Source: Salinispira pacifica (GTDB lineage Bacteria > Spirochaetota > Spirochaetia > DSM-27196 > Salinispiraceae). From it: DNA of 64,000 bases. Both the position numbers and the translations under genes were made by a program. The notes beneath the pieces are model-generated. The model did not search any database, was not told where the DNA came from, and saw nothing but the letters and a program-made list of their open reading frames with translations. The stretch lies in contig NC_023035.1 of NCBI RefSeq assembly GCF_000507245.1, positions 2,523,570 through 2,587,569 of the forward strand, written 5' to 3'. Shown in pieces: positions 55,893-64,000 of this stretch (its first letter is position 1; each line of letters opens with the position of its first letter).

Positions 55893-56056
55893 GAATGTGC
55901 ACCCTTGTGAATAGTGGATTGGTTTTGCCGGTTGGAAGGAGGCTGATACCTCTGCGCACCGGAAAACGTGAGCTCAGGAGGAACGGGGTGTTTCCGGAAA
56001 AAAGCCTGAGACAGGATTTTTGGAATCTCCCGACCCGCCGTTGCATCAATATTCAT

Positions 56057-56085
56057 ATAATAACATAAACCCCGTTCAGGGACAA
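56057..56085 (-). promoter_or_regulatory. Candidate icd promoter
   Basis: On the minus strand TTGTCC (complement of 56080-56085), 17 bp, then TATTAT (complement of 56057-56062). Transcription would begin near 56050, leaving a leader of about 155 bases before icd. Position and AT-rich surroundings fit. The 330-bp gap between icd and the HAD-like gene otherwise contains only the repeat described next. Confidence 0.55.
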
Positions 56086-56101
56086 ACTGCCCCCTCATCG
56101 C

Positions 56102-56156
56102 TAAGTGCTCCTCGTGCTCCTCATCGGGGAGCGCTTCACATCGGTAAGTGCTCCTC
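56102..56156. repeat. 12-bp direct repeats with hairpin, upstream of icd
   Basis: TAAGTGCTCCTC occurs at 56102-56113 and 56145-56156. Between them GTGCTCC (56114-56120) pairs with GGAGCGC (56128-56134) around seven bases, one pair being G-U. No T-run follows on either strand. It lies just behind the HAD-like gene stop and could end or process that transcript. Confidence 0.5.
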
Positions 56157-56222
56157 CCAGGCGGCACCATGGAGGCAGCAATACCCGCATCCGCCGGCGG
56201 AAATGCCCCTTCCCACCGACGT

Positions 56223-57107
56223 CTAAAAATCGAACAGCTGATAATTCAGGGCATCGCTTAAGCCGATCTTCCGGGAGGATTCAACATGGTCGGGGAATAT
56301 CTCGGTCTTCTGAACCCCTTCCCCGGAGGTGTCAATGACGAAAAATGCATTTTCGGGGTAGCGCTTTTTCACCTGGATCAGGGTGTTGGTGATCTCCCGG
56401 ATATTCGCCGGATCATCATCGCTGACGCCGAAGCGGTGGTAGGGATTTCGCCCGTACTTCCGGAAGGCGTCTTCAACGGCACGGAACAGGGCCAGGCTCT
56501 TCAATTCAGATACCGGTTTACGGTATTCCGGATCCTGGAAGATCCGCCGGCGCAAACGCGGATTGGTTACCGGATAGAGAGACAGAATATTGGGCCGGCG
56601 GTAGAGATGCTCCTGACGGGTGAGTTCATTCAGGGCGTTACGCAGCGTCCGTGGGCTGTGACCCCGGGCGGTAATGATGCTCACCGGCCTCCGGTTAAGC
56701 ACCGCATAGAAAAAATGATTCCAGCTGGGGCCGTGCCAATCCCACACCGGTTTCAAAAGAGCGGTTCGCAAGTCCTCCGTAAGGGTCTGGGGCGTGCGGC
56801 GTATGAGACGGCGGAAGTTCAGCGGCATATCCCGGAAATTTCTGAAGGATCCTGTGCGGTCATCGTTGTTGATATAGTAATCCCGAAAGGGTCCTTTTTT
56901 ACCGATACCTGCTCCGTGCCGTGAAAGGTCTTCCGAACTGATTTCCAGTTCGCTGTGGTCATCCCGGTGGAACAAGATAAGCCTGGTATCCAGATGGAGA
57001 ATATTGTCATCAAAATCGAAGAAGTAGAAACTCCGCCCCCCCTTGCCGGCATTCCGGTCCTCTTTGTAGGGCAGCCAGTCTCCCAGATGCAGCTGCTGTT
57101 CAGGCAT
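56223..57107 (-). CDS. HAD-like hydrolase domain protein, function unknown
   Basis: About 294 residues. Weak HAD-superfamily marks: FYFFDFDDNILHLDT (motif I, D-x-D), VSIITARGHS (motif II position) and FGVSDDDPANI (motif IV acidic pair). Between them a long basic helical region (FRRLIRRTPQ, YRRPNILSLYPVTNPRLRRR) forms a probable cap. ATG 57107 has AAGGAG upstream and overlaps the stop of the membrane-protein gene by eight bases; ATG 57140 is less likely. I know no named function; a phosphatase acting on a non-standard substrate is the simplest reading. Confidence 0.72.
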   Translation of the reverse strand: MPEQQLHLGDWLPYKEDRNAGKGGRSFYFFDFDDNILHLDTRLILFHRDDHSELEISSEDLSRHGAGIGKKGPFRDYYINNDDRTGSFRNFRDMPLNFRRLIRRTPQTLTEDLRTALLKPVWDWHGPSWNHFFYAVLNRRPVSIITARGHSPRTLRNALNELTRQEHLYRRPNILSLYPVTNPRLRRRIFQDPEYRKPVSELKSLALFRAVEDAFRKYGRNPYHRFGVSDDDPANIREITNTLIQVKKRYPENAFFVIDTSGEGVQKTEIFPDHVESSRKIGLSDALNYQLFDF

Positions 57108-57780
57108 GTGCGTGCTCTCCTTCCTTATCATCAGCTTCATCGGCCTTCACCCCCGCATAGAGGAACAGAAGGCCGGCCATCTGAATAATATGAAACACCC
57201 CGTTGTGATCAAATAGCCAGATAATCCGTATTTCCACACTTCCGGCAGCCTGTACCGCAGCTGCCAGGATGCTCAGGAAAATTCCTGCGGTCATGAGGAA
57301 AGGGGCTCTTCCGGGAGAACGAACGCTGAGAAATATGTATGCGCCAAGTGCAAAAATCATGGCAAGCGCTTCGTAGAGAATAAAAATCAGGAAACTCCCG
57401 GGAAACACAAGGGTAAGCAGGTAGAAGAGAGCTCCGGCGGCAAGAAATCCGGGCATTACCCCCCGGGGGACGGCCTTCTTCCGCAGATCAATGAGAACCG
57501 CTGCAGCGAACATGGAGATTGTGAGACCCAGACTGAGATACAGGGGCTGCCACAAAACATTCCGGAGCCCATCGCTCATCTCGAAGCCATGGGCGAAAAA
57601 CCCCAGGAAGCCCGCAAGGCTGAGCAGACCGAATGCAGCCGCCCAGAAGCGGGGCTTCTGGGGAATCCTGTAGCGGTTCACCCGGCGCATCAGACTGACC
57701 GCCGCCCAGGCCCCCGCAGCACCCAGCAGGAAATCGGTAACTGCAGTGGTAAGTTCTGTTTCAATGGATATGAATTCCAT
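57100..57780 (-). CDS. Seven-helix membrane protein of unknown function
   Basis: 226 residues from ATG 57780 (GGGAGG nearby) with about seven hydrophobic segments, acidic start (MEFISIETELTTAV) and an acidic/His tail (DEADDKEGEHAHA). The pattern HGFEMSDG in an early loop and WLFDHNGVFHIIQM near the end, with several His/Asp residues near helix ends, recalls the CREST family of membrane hydrolases, but the resemblance is weak. It is translationally coupled to the HAD-like gene downstream. Confidence 0.7.
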   Translation of the reverse strand: MEFISIETELTTAVTDFLLGAAGAWAAVSLMRRVNRYRIPQKPRFWAAAFGLLSLAGFLGFFAHGFEMSDGLRNVLWQPLYLSLGLTISMFAAAVLIDLRKKAVPRGVMPGFLAAGALFYLLTLVFPGSFLIFILYEALAMIFALGAYIFLSVRSPGRAPFLMTAGIFLSILAAAVQAAGSVEIRIIWLFDHNGVFHIIQMAGLLFLYAGVKADEADDKEGEHAHA

Positions 57781-57896
57781 GTGCCCTCCCGGCAAATCAG
57801 CCCTCCGCCCTGCTAGGGGGAGTTTCTGCTCACTCTCCTGTGTATTGTAACGGAATTCTCCGAAGTATGGAATTTTCGGCGGATTTACCCCGAAAA

Positions 57897-59873
57897 TTAC
57901 AGCATGGACTGGGGATCCACGTCCACTTCTGTGTAGAGGGAATAGTCTTTTTTCATGGAGGAAAGAAGCCGGGGAAGCATCTGCTGCAGAGGACCCAGGC
58001 GGGAGCTGAGAATCAGCATATGCACCCGGTAATTATTATTCAGCCTGGGGATGGGGCTCTCGGAGGGCCCCAGGATTTCCCAGCTGTCAAGGTTCAGCCC
58101 TTCCATTGTTTCCTGAACACCCGAATGAATGCGCCGGGCATACTCCCACACCCGTCCCGGCTCCCGTCCCCGCACCAGAATGCGGATGATCCGGCTGAAC
58201 GGCGGAAACCCCAGTTCCCGGCGGCTGTCAAGCTCCCTGCGGTAAAACCCTTCCAGATCCATGCCCGCCGCCTGGCGGATAATGTGGTGTGCAGGGTTCA
58301 GGGTCTGGAGAATCACCCTGCCGTCGGGAGAATAGCGCCCGGCCCTGCCTGCAACCTGGGTAATCAGTGAAAATGTTTTTTCGTAGCTTCTGAAATCCGG
58401 CAGATGGAGGGATGAATCGGCAAGAATGATCCCCACCAGGGAGACACCCGGAAAATTCAGTCCCTTGGCGACCATCTGGGTTCCCAGGAGAATATCGATC
58501 TTCCCCTGGCGGAAATCCGCAATTCCCTTTTCCAGCACCCCTTTTTTTCTGGTGCTGTCGGTATCCAGACGGAGAACCCGGGCGGAAGGCACCAGTTCTT
58601 CCACATCCTGAGCCACCTTCTCGGTGCCGAATCCGCTGTAGCCCAGCTCCAGACTTCCGCATTCCGGACAGACCTGGGGAACCGGACGCTGATATCCGCA
58701 GTGGTGACACACCAGTTTCTGTTTCGATTTGTGAAAGGTAAGGCTCACCGAACATCTGGTACAGCTGAAGTCGGCACCGCAGCTCCTGCAGTGGTAGAAG
58801 TAGCCGAACCCCCGTCGGTTGAGAAAGAGTATTACCTGCTTTCCCTCTTTCAGGGTCGCCCGTATCCCCTCTCTCAGCTCGCTTCCCAGGCTGGAATCAC
58901 TCCCTTTTACGTTCACCACCCGGATTTCCGGAACCGCCCCGCCTGAAAGCCTGCGGGTCAGATCCAGACGCCTGAGCGTACCCTTGTTCATATGATGCCA
59001 GGCCTCCACACTTGGAGTGGCACTGCCCATCACCACCCGTGCACCATGCACGCCTCCCCGATACAGAGCCAGCTGCCGGGCATGGTAGCGGGGCGTGGTG
59101 CCGGATTTGTAGCTGCTCTCATGTTCCTCGTCCAGAATGATCAGCCCGATATCCGGAAGGGGTGCAAAAATGGCGCTCCGGGCACCGATCACCAGCCGTG
59201 CTTCCCCGCTGAGAATCCGGCGCCACTGGGCAATCCGCTGGCTCTGGGTGAGGCTTGAGTGGAGCACCGCCGACTGTTCGCCGAAACGGCTGCGGATCAC
59301 CTGAACCACCTGGTGGGTCAGTGAGATCTCCGGCACCAGATAGATAATGCCCCGCCCTTCCTTCAGGGTCGCCTCAGCCGCCTGAAGGAACACCTCGGTC
59401 TTTCCCGAACCGGTAATTCCATAGAGATAGTACTGGCCCCGGGGGGCGGAAAGAATCTGCTGAACCGCATGCTCCTGCTCATCGCTCAGACTGATAGGTT
59501 CCTGTCTCAGACCTTCATCCTCACCGGGGAGAGCCGGGGCAAGTTCCTTGTCCCGTTTGCCTCCGGGAATCATGGCGGAGAGGGCCTCTCCCAGAGAGCA
59601 GATATAGCTTTTGGCCATCCACCGCGCCATGCCTATCAGCTCCGAGTCAAACACCGGCTGGGGATCCACAATACGCTCTATCTGTTTCAAAGTGATATCG
59701 GATTTCAGGGATGGAGGGGGCTCGGGAGAACATTCAATCACATATCCGGTGAGCTTCTGCCGTCCCAGAGTTGCGATAACCCTCCGCCCCTCCGCTTCCT
59801 CTGCACTGCCGTCGAAGAGATAGGTGTATGCACTGTCCAGGGGTCTGTTGAACACGATCTGGCAGTACATCAT
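57897..59873 (-). CDS. priA: Primosomal protein N', replication-restart helicase
   Basis: 3'-5' helicase that reloads the replisome at stalled forks. Walker A GITGSGKTEVF, DEEH box ILDEEHESSYK, motif III MGSATPSVE, zinc-binding CRSCGADFSCTRC and CHHCGYQRPVPQVCPECGS, then QMVAKGLNFPGVSLVGI and QVAGRAGRY. About 658 residues from ATG 59873, shorter than the 732 of E. coli PriA because of a reduced N-terminal 3'-binding domain. The start overlaps the uracil-DNA glycosylase stop. An in-frame ATG at 60248 lies inside that gene. A 9-bp inverted repeat (57871-57898) covers the stop region. Confidence 0.95.
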   Translation of the reverse strand: MMYCQIVFNRPLDSAYTYLFDGSAEEAEGRRVIATLGRQKLTGYVIECSPEPPPSLKSDITLKQIERIVDPQPVFDSELIGMARWMAKSYICSLGEALSAMIPGGKRDKELAPALPGEDEGLRQEPISLSDEQEHAVQQILSAPRGQYYLYGITGSGKTEVFLQAAEATLKEGRGIIYLVPEISLTHQVVQVIRSRFGEQSAVLHSSLTQSQRIAQWRRILSGEARLVIGARSAIFAPLPDIGLIILDEEHESSYKSGTTPRYHARQLALYRGGVHGARVVMGSATPSVEAWHHMNKGTLRRLDLTRRLSGGAVPEIRVVNVKGSDSSLGSELREGIRATLKEGKQVILFLNRRGFGYFYHCRSCGADFSCTRCSVSLTFHKSKQKLVCHHCGYQRPVPQVCPECGSLELGYSGFGTEKVAQDVEELVPSARVLRLDTDSTRKKGVLEKGIADFRQGKIDILLGTQMVAKGLNFPGVSLVGIILADSSLHLPDFRSYEKTFSLITQVAGRAGRYSPDGRVILQTLNPAHHIIRQAAGMDLEGFYRRELDSRRELGFPPFSRIIRILVRGREPGRVWEYARRIHSGVQETMEGLNLDSWEILGPSESPIPRLNNNYRVHMLILSSRLGPLQQMLPRLLSSMKKDYSLYTEVDVDPQSML

Positions 59874-60712
59874 GGCTGGTCGCTGAAATTTCCGCTGTCC
59901 AGTGCATGTTTCAGTTTTTTCATATCTTCCCACACAGGACGGCGGAGATCGGGATTTCTGAGAACTGCCGAGGGATGAAAGGTGGCCATCAGGGGAATAT
60001 CCATGAAACGAAACCATTTCCCCCGTTCTTTGGTGATTTTCACATCCCGATCCAGAAGAATGGATGCACTGATCCTTCCAACGCAGAGGATTGCCCGGGG
60101 TTTCAGCATTCTGATCTGGGAATAAAGATATGGCAGACAGGCGGATGTCTCTTCGGGCCGGGGATCGCGGTTTGCCGGAGGCCGGCATTTCACCGTATTG
60201 GTAATAAACACCCCGTCCTCCCTGCTCAGGTCTATTGCCGACAGCCATTTATCCAGATATTTCCCCGCCTTTCCCACGAACGGAAGCCCCCGGGCATCCT
60301 CCTCTGCGCCGGGGCCTTCCCCGATCACCATGAGACGGGTACCGTGGGTATCCCCTTCGCCGGGAACCGCATGGGTCCGCTCCCGGTGGAGTGAACAGGC
60401 CCGGCACTCCAGAATTTGCTGATGGAGGGCGTCCAGGGTGGGTGCCGGGCCCTCTATGACGCCCGGGCCCGGGTTATTCTCTGCCGGTCCGGTTCGCTCC
60501 GGTGAAGGCGCCGGGGGAAGGGGGCTGCGGTTTTCCGGGTTCGCCTCCCCGGTCTCCAGAAGCAGTTCAAGATCGGAAGCAATATTCCAGAGAGCGCTGC
60601 GGATGCTTATTGCCCTGTGTCCTTCATTGCCGGGTTCGTAGCCCGGGTCATGGCCGGGTTTCTGGCCCGGTTCAGGTCCCGGGGTGCCCGGATTCTGTTC
60701 TTCGTTCTGCAT
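59870..60712 (-). CDS. Uracil-DNA glycosylase, family 4 iron-sulfur type
   Basis: Removes uracil from DNA. The 4Fe-4S ligands are CRAC near residue 100 and KCRPP...SAC sixteen residues apart in the second half; catalytic motif A is GEGPGAEEDARGLPFVG and motif B AILCVGRISASILL with FHPSAVLRN. The N-terminal 90 residues hold tandem P-G-x-E/D-P-G repeats and a Pro/Ser-rich linker, so the 280-residue protein is about 70 residues longer than usual. Overlaps the truA stop by one base and the priA start by four. Confidence 0.93.
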   Translation of the reverse strand: MQNEEQNPGTPGPEPGQKPGHDPGYEPGNEGHRAISIRSALWNIASDLELLLETGEANPENRSPLPPAPSPERTGPAENNPGPGVIEGPAPTLDALHQQILECRACSLHRERTHAVPGEGDTHGTRLMVIGEGPGAEEDARGLPFVGKAGKYLDKWLSAIDLSREDGVFITNTVKCRPPANRDPRPEETSACLPYLYSQIRMLKPRAILCVGRISASILLDRDVKITKERGKWFRFMDIPLMATFHPSAVLRNPDLRRPVWEDMKKLKHALDSGNFSDQP

Positions 60713-61446
60713 CAGTAATCCACCCTGTCAAAAAACAGACCTCTGGCCTGAGCCGTCATGCCTGCATAACCCCGGTCCCTGGACTCAAGTGCATGCCGGA
60801 CATGATTTGCATCAAAACCCTTCTCATCATATTCCAAAAGGCTTCCCACAATGCTTCGCACCATCTTCCAGAGAAATGCGTTTCCGCTGATACGAAACAC
60901 AAGAAAATCACCCTGGGGATGAAAGGAGGCGGCATACACCCTGCGCATCCGGTTGGGAACCTGTTCATTGGGGGTTGAAAAGGTGGTGAAATCATGTTCT
61001 CCCACCAGCACCGATGCCATCCGATTCAAGTTGATCAGATCCGGCTGATGAACGGTTCGCAGACTGTACAGACGGTATTGGGGAACCCTCACTCTTGAAG
61101 GAAAAATATAATATTTGTAGTGGCGCATAACCGCCGAGTATCTTGCATGAAAGGATTCATCCACTTCTTCACTGCGGATAACCGAAATGTCCTTGGGAAA
61201 GAAGGAGCTCACGGCTCTGGTGTACTGGTCCGCCGGTATTTCAAGGTTCGACGGAAAATTAATCACCTGTCCGTTTGCATGCACCCCCGAATCGGTTCTT
61301 CCCGCACAATGGACTTTGATTTCCGACTTATGCATCCTGCTGAGGCCTTTCTGGATTTCGCCCTGAACGGTACGTCCGCTTTTTTGAATTTGCCAGCCCT
61401 GAAAATCGGTGCCGTCGTATGCTATTGTGAGTTTGATATTTCTCAT
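60712..61446 (-). CDS. truA: tRNA pseudouridine synthase A
   Basis: Makes pseudouridine at positions 38-40 of the tRNA anticodon stem. Catalytic Asp is in HCAGRTDSGVHANGQV; the N-terminus NIKLTIAYDGTDFQGWQIQ and C-terminal RISGNAFLWKMVRSIVGSLL are standard. 244 residues, typical length. Its start overlaps the stop of the DUF2225 gene by four bases and its stop the glycosylase start, indicating a tight operon. Confidence 0.96.
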   Translation of the reverse strand: MRNIKLTIAYDGTDFQGWQIQKSGRTVQGEIQKGLSRMHKSEIKVHCAGRTDSGVHANGQVINFPSNLEIPADQYTRAVSSFFPKDISVIRSEEVDESFHARYSAVMRHYKYYIFPSRVRVPQYRLYSLRTVHQPDLINLNRMASVLVGEHDFTTFSTPNEQVPNRMRRVYAASFHPQGDFLVFRISGNAFLWKMVRSIVGSLLEYDEKGFDANHVRHALESRDRGYAGMTAQARGLFFDRVDY

Positions 61447-62324
61447 TGATTATCGCTGTCTTTCTCCGGATCAAGATTTTCCAGCCCCAGGGCTTCGCCG
61501 ATTTCCGAGTAGAGATCTCTGGCATTGTCCAGAATGGCCTGGGGTTTGTTCTTGCTGGCCCTTCCCATGCCGAAAATTCTGGCGATGGTGCGCTTGGCCC
61601 GCTTCAGATTTTCCTCCCGTTTCACCGGATCTTTCCGGGGACCGTAATGAAATTCAAGATATCCGTAGATATAGAGGACCCCGTCGAACATGTAGTTTTT
61701 ATCCAGATCCGGTCCCGGGTTGGGGCAGCCGCCGATCCCCTGTTTTCCTGAGGATTCATATTCTATGGCAGTGAGATAAAAGAACCGGGCCTTACGGTAG
61801 AGCATTTTTGCAAGATAGTCAAAGTGATCTTCGGGATACTTCTTGTGCATGTCCAGGGCAAGCCATGCTCCCCGGAGGGAACTCACGCCCTGTTTCATTA
61901 CCGGAGACACTTCAGAGGGAAAATAATCGTAACAGAGAACCGCCAGCATGTAGCTTGCCAGACCTTCGCTCAGTCCCCGGCTGCCCCGGAAGTCCACCCC
62001 TTCCATCACCTCGGAAACCCACTGAATTCTCTGTGACGTTTCATCCGCCGCCCGTTCAAGCTGACTTTCGGATATTTTGAGAAAATCTTCCTTCCATGCG
62101 GCAAAATAGCAGGACGGGCATACCGTCACCGGATATGCCAGGGGGATAACCTCACCGAATTTTTTGCTGGGTTCGTACAGCCGGCGAAGTTCCTGGGTAA
62201 GATTCCCGGCAATCAGCCGTCCCCGGCCGGTCAATAGTTCTTCCCGGTAGAACTCCGTCTGACACACCGGACAGCTGATAGGTTTTTTCTGAAAATATGT
62301 GAGCGAAGGGGTCTTCTCTGCCAT
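61443..62324 (-). CDS. DUF2225 protein, tetrahelical zinc-ribbon-type
   Basis: 293 residues of the DUF2225 family: two cysteine pairs, CPVC near residue 18 and CPSC near residue 70, probably bind a metal; the rest is helical with many aromatic residues (YFAAWKEDF, YMLAVLCYDYF, FYLTAIEYE, MFDGVLYIYGYLEFHYG), like tetratricopeptide-type repeats. Function unknown; similar proteins in Clostridia and spirochaetes lie among housekeeping genes. Five bases behind acpS, overlapping truA. Confidence 0.85.
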   Translation of the reverse strand: MAEKTPSLTYFQKKPISCPVCQTEFYREELLTGRGRLIAGNLTQELRRLYEPSKKFGEVIPLAYPVTVCPSCYFAAWKEDFLKISESQLERAADETSQRIQWVSEVMEGVDFRGSRGLSEGLASYMLAVLCYDYFPSEVSPVMKQGVSSLRGAWLALDMHKKYPEDHFDYLAKMLYRKARFFYLTAIEYESSGKQGIGGCPNPGPDLDKNYMFDGVLYIYGYLEFHYGPRKDPVKREENLKRAKRTIARIFGMGRASKNKPQAILDNARDLYSEIGEALGLENLDPEKDSDNQ

Positions 62325-62329
62325 GACCG

Positions 62330-62698
62330 TTATTCTATCACAACCATGGCGACTGCGTAATCCCGTTCATGGCTGAGACTCACATGGACGCTGCTGATTC
62401 CCATGCTGTCCAGCTGATCTTGCGCCCGGGGTGCCGGGCAGAATGCCGGCTTTCCCTGATCGTCCCGGCAGATTTCCAGATCCTTCAGCCGCAGATCCCG
62501 CAAACCGGTTCCCAGAGCCTTTCCCAGGGCTTCCCGGGCGGCGAAACGGGCTGCCAGGGAGGCAGCGGCTCCCTCTCCCTGGGAGAGGACCCAGGAAATT
62601 TCCCGGGATGTGAAGAACCTTGCCATCATCTCCGGTCTCTCCAGCCAGCTTATCATCCGCTCAACCCGGACAATATCAACTCCTATGCCACGAATCAC
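62330..62698 (-). CDS. acpS: Holo-[acyl-carrier-protein] synthase
   Basis: Transfers phosphopantetheine from CoA to the acyl carrier protein. Magnesium-binding Asp8 in GIGVDIVRVERM, AARFAAREALGKALGTG with the metal Glu, and HVSLSHERDYAVAMVV at the C-terminus. 122 residues, normal. The start overlaps the cdaR stop (ATGA). Confidence 0.95.
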   Translation of the reverse strand: MIRGIGVDIVRVERMISWLERPEMMARFFTSREISWVLSQGEGAAASLAARFAAREALGKALGTGLRDLRLKDLEICRDDQGKPAFCPAPRAQDQLDSMGISSVHVSLSHERDYAVAMVVIE

Positions 62699-63690
62699 GG
62701 CCCACTCCCCGCATCCTGTGCTGAAGAACCGGCTTCATCCGCCCCTTCCACCTGAAGCACCAGCTCCAGAGGATCGAAGCGGAAGATCACAAAACCCCGT
62801 GGAACCACCGGCCGTACCGGGAGGGTGTACTCTCCCGGCTGGCTGATATCTCCGGCATCCACAACCAGACTGATTGCCTCGGGACTTGTGCGGTCTATAA
62901 GACTCTGACCTGCCTGGGCACGGATGCTTCCGGTCACCTCTTCAATCTCCACGGAAAAGCGGGAATCCAGTCCGATTACCGACACCGGCACATTTTCAAA
63001 GGTGTTCACCAGAATTGATTCACTGATATCCACCCGGAAATCAACAATGCTGGTGCTGTCGAAATGAACAAGAGGATGGGGTTTAATCAGGGGAATCCGG
63101 GCGGAGAAGCTGCTGTCCTGTCCGCTCAGCTCTATGGACTCGGTCTCCACCTCAACAATCTGTTCCAGGACCTGCTCCGGACCGTACACCCCCACGCTGG
63201 AGGGAAAGACGCTGTGACTGGCAAGTTCGTACCCCGATGCTGGGGAACCGCTGAAACGGGGGATCACGTCAACAACCTTCCGGGACTTGCTCTGGAGTTC
63301 TATGCTCAACAGCCCCGGTTCTATGCGAACCTCCAGGGGTTCCACGCTTTCGGCCATACCCAGACGGCGGTGCTCCAGGGCAACCCGGTACACGCCGGGG
63401 CTGGCATACTGGGTAAAGTCCGCGGTGACCTGAATCTCATCCTCGGAAATGCTGAAAATACTGTCGCCGTCACCCCGAAGATACACACGTGCAAAGCTGG
63501 GATACTCCTGGGCGGCCACAAGATCGTCGGGAAGCTGCACCCTGATGGGAACGGAGATATAGCGTTCCTCCATGCTGTTCAGCCCCACCAGCAAATACAT
63601 GATGATGGCTGCTCCCACGGAGATGGCCTTGGCGGGCCAGTTATTGGAAAGAGATCGGAGAAATCTGTTGGCCCGGGTGACAAATGTCAT
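62695..63690 (-). CDS. cdaR: YbbR-domain regulator of diadenylate cyclase (CdaR-like)
   Basis: Single N-terminal membrane helix (AISVGAAIIMYLLVGL) and an extracytoplasmic portion of about 290 residues made of YbbR repeats (RVQLPDDLVAAQEYPSFARVYLRGD, VDVIPRFSGSPASGYELASHSVFPSSVGVYGP, and a third unit). CdaR controls the adjacent CdaA in Firmicutes. The start ATG overlaps the cdaA stop by three bases within ATGA, so the partners are co-translated. 331 residues with a Ser/Gly/Ala tail. Confidence 0.88.
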   Translation of the reverse strand: MTFVTRANRFLRSLSNNWPAKAISVGAAIIMYLLVGLNSMEERYISVPIRVQLPDDLVAAQEYPSFARVYLRGDGDSIFSISEDEIQVTADFTQYASPGVYRVALEHRRLGMAESVEPLEVRIEPGLLSIELQSKSRKVVDVIPRFSGSPASGYELASHSVFPSSVGVYGPEQVLEQIVEVETESIELSGQDSSFSARIPLIKPHPLVHFDSTSIVDFRVDISESILVNTFENVPVSVIGLDSRFSVEIEEVTGSIRAQAGQSLIDRTSPEAISLVVDAGDISQPGEYTLPVRPVVPRGFVIFRFDPLELVLQVEGADEAGSSAQDAGSGP

Positions 63691-64000
63691 TGCTCAAAAT
63701 CCTCGTCATCAAGGTTCAGAAGCTCATGAAGTCTGCTTCTCACTTCCTCGGGTTCCAAATCATAATACAGGGTGGCATCATAGGCCAGGCTGATGGCTCC
63801 GGTCTCCTCTGAAACCACCAGAATAACCGCATCCGACTCCTCCGCAAGTCCAAGGGCGGCCCGGTGACGGGTCCCGAAGCTGCGGCGGATATCCTGCTGT
63901 TCCGACAGGGGAAGAAATGCGCCGGCGGCAATCAGTTTGCCGTCTTCGATAATTACGGCTCCGTCGTGAAGCGGGGTATCAGACCCGAAGATGGTGATCA
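63687..64000 (-). CDS. cdaA: Diadenylate cyclase CdaA, 3' part only
   Basis: Encodes the C-terminal 103 residues, running off the window; the DAC domain signatures TPLHDGAVIIEDG and FGTRHRAALGLAEES are intact, followed by VVSEETGAI. CdaA makes c-di-AMP from two ATP at the membrane. The usual DGA and RHR motifs are therefore both present. No start is in the window. It leads the operon with cdaR, acpS, DUF2225, truA, udg and priA. Confidence 0.9.
   Translation of the reverse strand, partial: ITIFGSDTPLHDGAVIIEDGKLIAAGAFLPLSEQQDIRRSFGTRHRAALGLAEESDAVILVVSEETGAISLAYDATLYYDLEPEEVRSRLHELLNLDDEDFEQ

Noticed and set aside
1-64000. tRNA, rRNA, CRISPR, prophage or IS elements
   Set aside because: None recognised on either strand; no transposase, integrase or repeat-spacer pattern is present.

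Overview
The window looks like a chromosomal segment of a free-living spirochaete-type bacterium (phylum Spirochaetota, Spirochaeta/Salinispira-like). This is an inference from gene content and style, not from a marker gene: no rRNA or tRNA is visible. Supporting points are moderate GC, many relaxed lipoboxes, many periplasmic sugar-binding proteins with sensor kinases, an arginine decarboxylase/carboxyspermidine polyamine route, PilZ/HEAT/cyclase proteins of unclear role, and a CdaA-CdaR c-di-AMP locus. Both ends cut a gene (prs on the left, cdaA on the right). I see no phage, IS element, CRISPR array or plasmid module; the content reads as ordinary chromosome with several regulatory modules of interest.

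Left part (1-21 kb): prs, hisI, rph, a small membrane protein and a single-chain iron-sulfur serine dehydratase. Next is a minus-strand block of a spirochaete-type hypothetical, a HEAT-repeat membrane protein and a GAF-PAS-adenylate cyclase, with a divergent PilZ protein. A tight plus-strand polyamine operon follows: speA, carboxyspermidine dehydrogenase, nspC, speB and a translationally coupled HDOD gene. Together these convert arginine to agmatine, putrescine and, by the carboxyspermidine branch, spermidine. A MATE exporter and an EAL phosphodiesterase with a degenerate GGDEF site close this part.

Middle (21-44 kb): a beta-oxidation operon (acyl-CoA ligase, thiolase, hydratase/dehydrogenase fusion, acyl-CoA dehydrogenase) behind a promoter flanked by an inverted 13-bp operator-like pair. 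Then come an AcuI/YhdH reductase, an orphan ParA and a Gfo/Idh dehydrogenase. A long minus-strand xylose-type locus follows: membrane-anchored periplasmic-binding sensor, LytS/YesM-like kinase, YesN-like regulator, XylF-like lipoprotein, then xylF-xylG-xylH and a strong terminator. It resembles the XylFII-LytS-YesN three-component xylose sensor of clostridia. Both the sensor and the kinase genes carry single-nucleotide frameshifts in this sequence. A GNAT-type protein, a Nudix hydrolase, a SixA phosphatase and a FHA protein complete the section.

Right part (44-64 kb): a 2-isopropylmalate synthase gene is preceded by a promoter, a 32-residue leader peptide with four consecutive Leu codons, and mutually exclusive antiterminator/terminator pairings, a textbook attenuator layout that standard gene calling would miss. 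It is followed by acylphosphatase, a flavin reductase, rlmN and a FAD oxidoreductase. Next is a two-gene sensory unit (substrate-binding lipoprotein plus hybrid histidine kinase with no canonical start codon for its first membrane helix), then monomeric isocitrate dehydrogenase, a HAD-like protein with a membrane protein, and a compact minus-strand operon cdaA-cdaR-acpS-DUF2225-truA-udg-priA with overlapping stops and starts.
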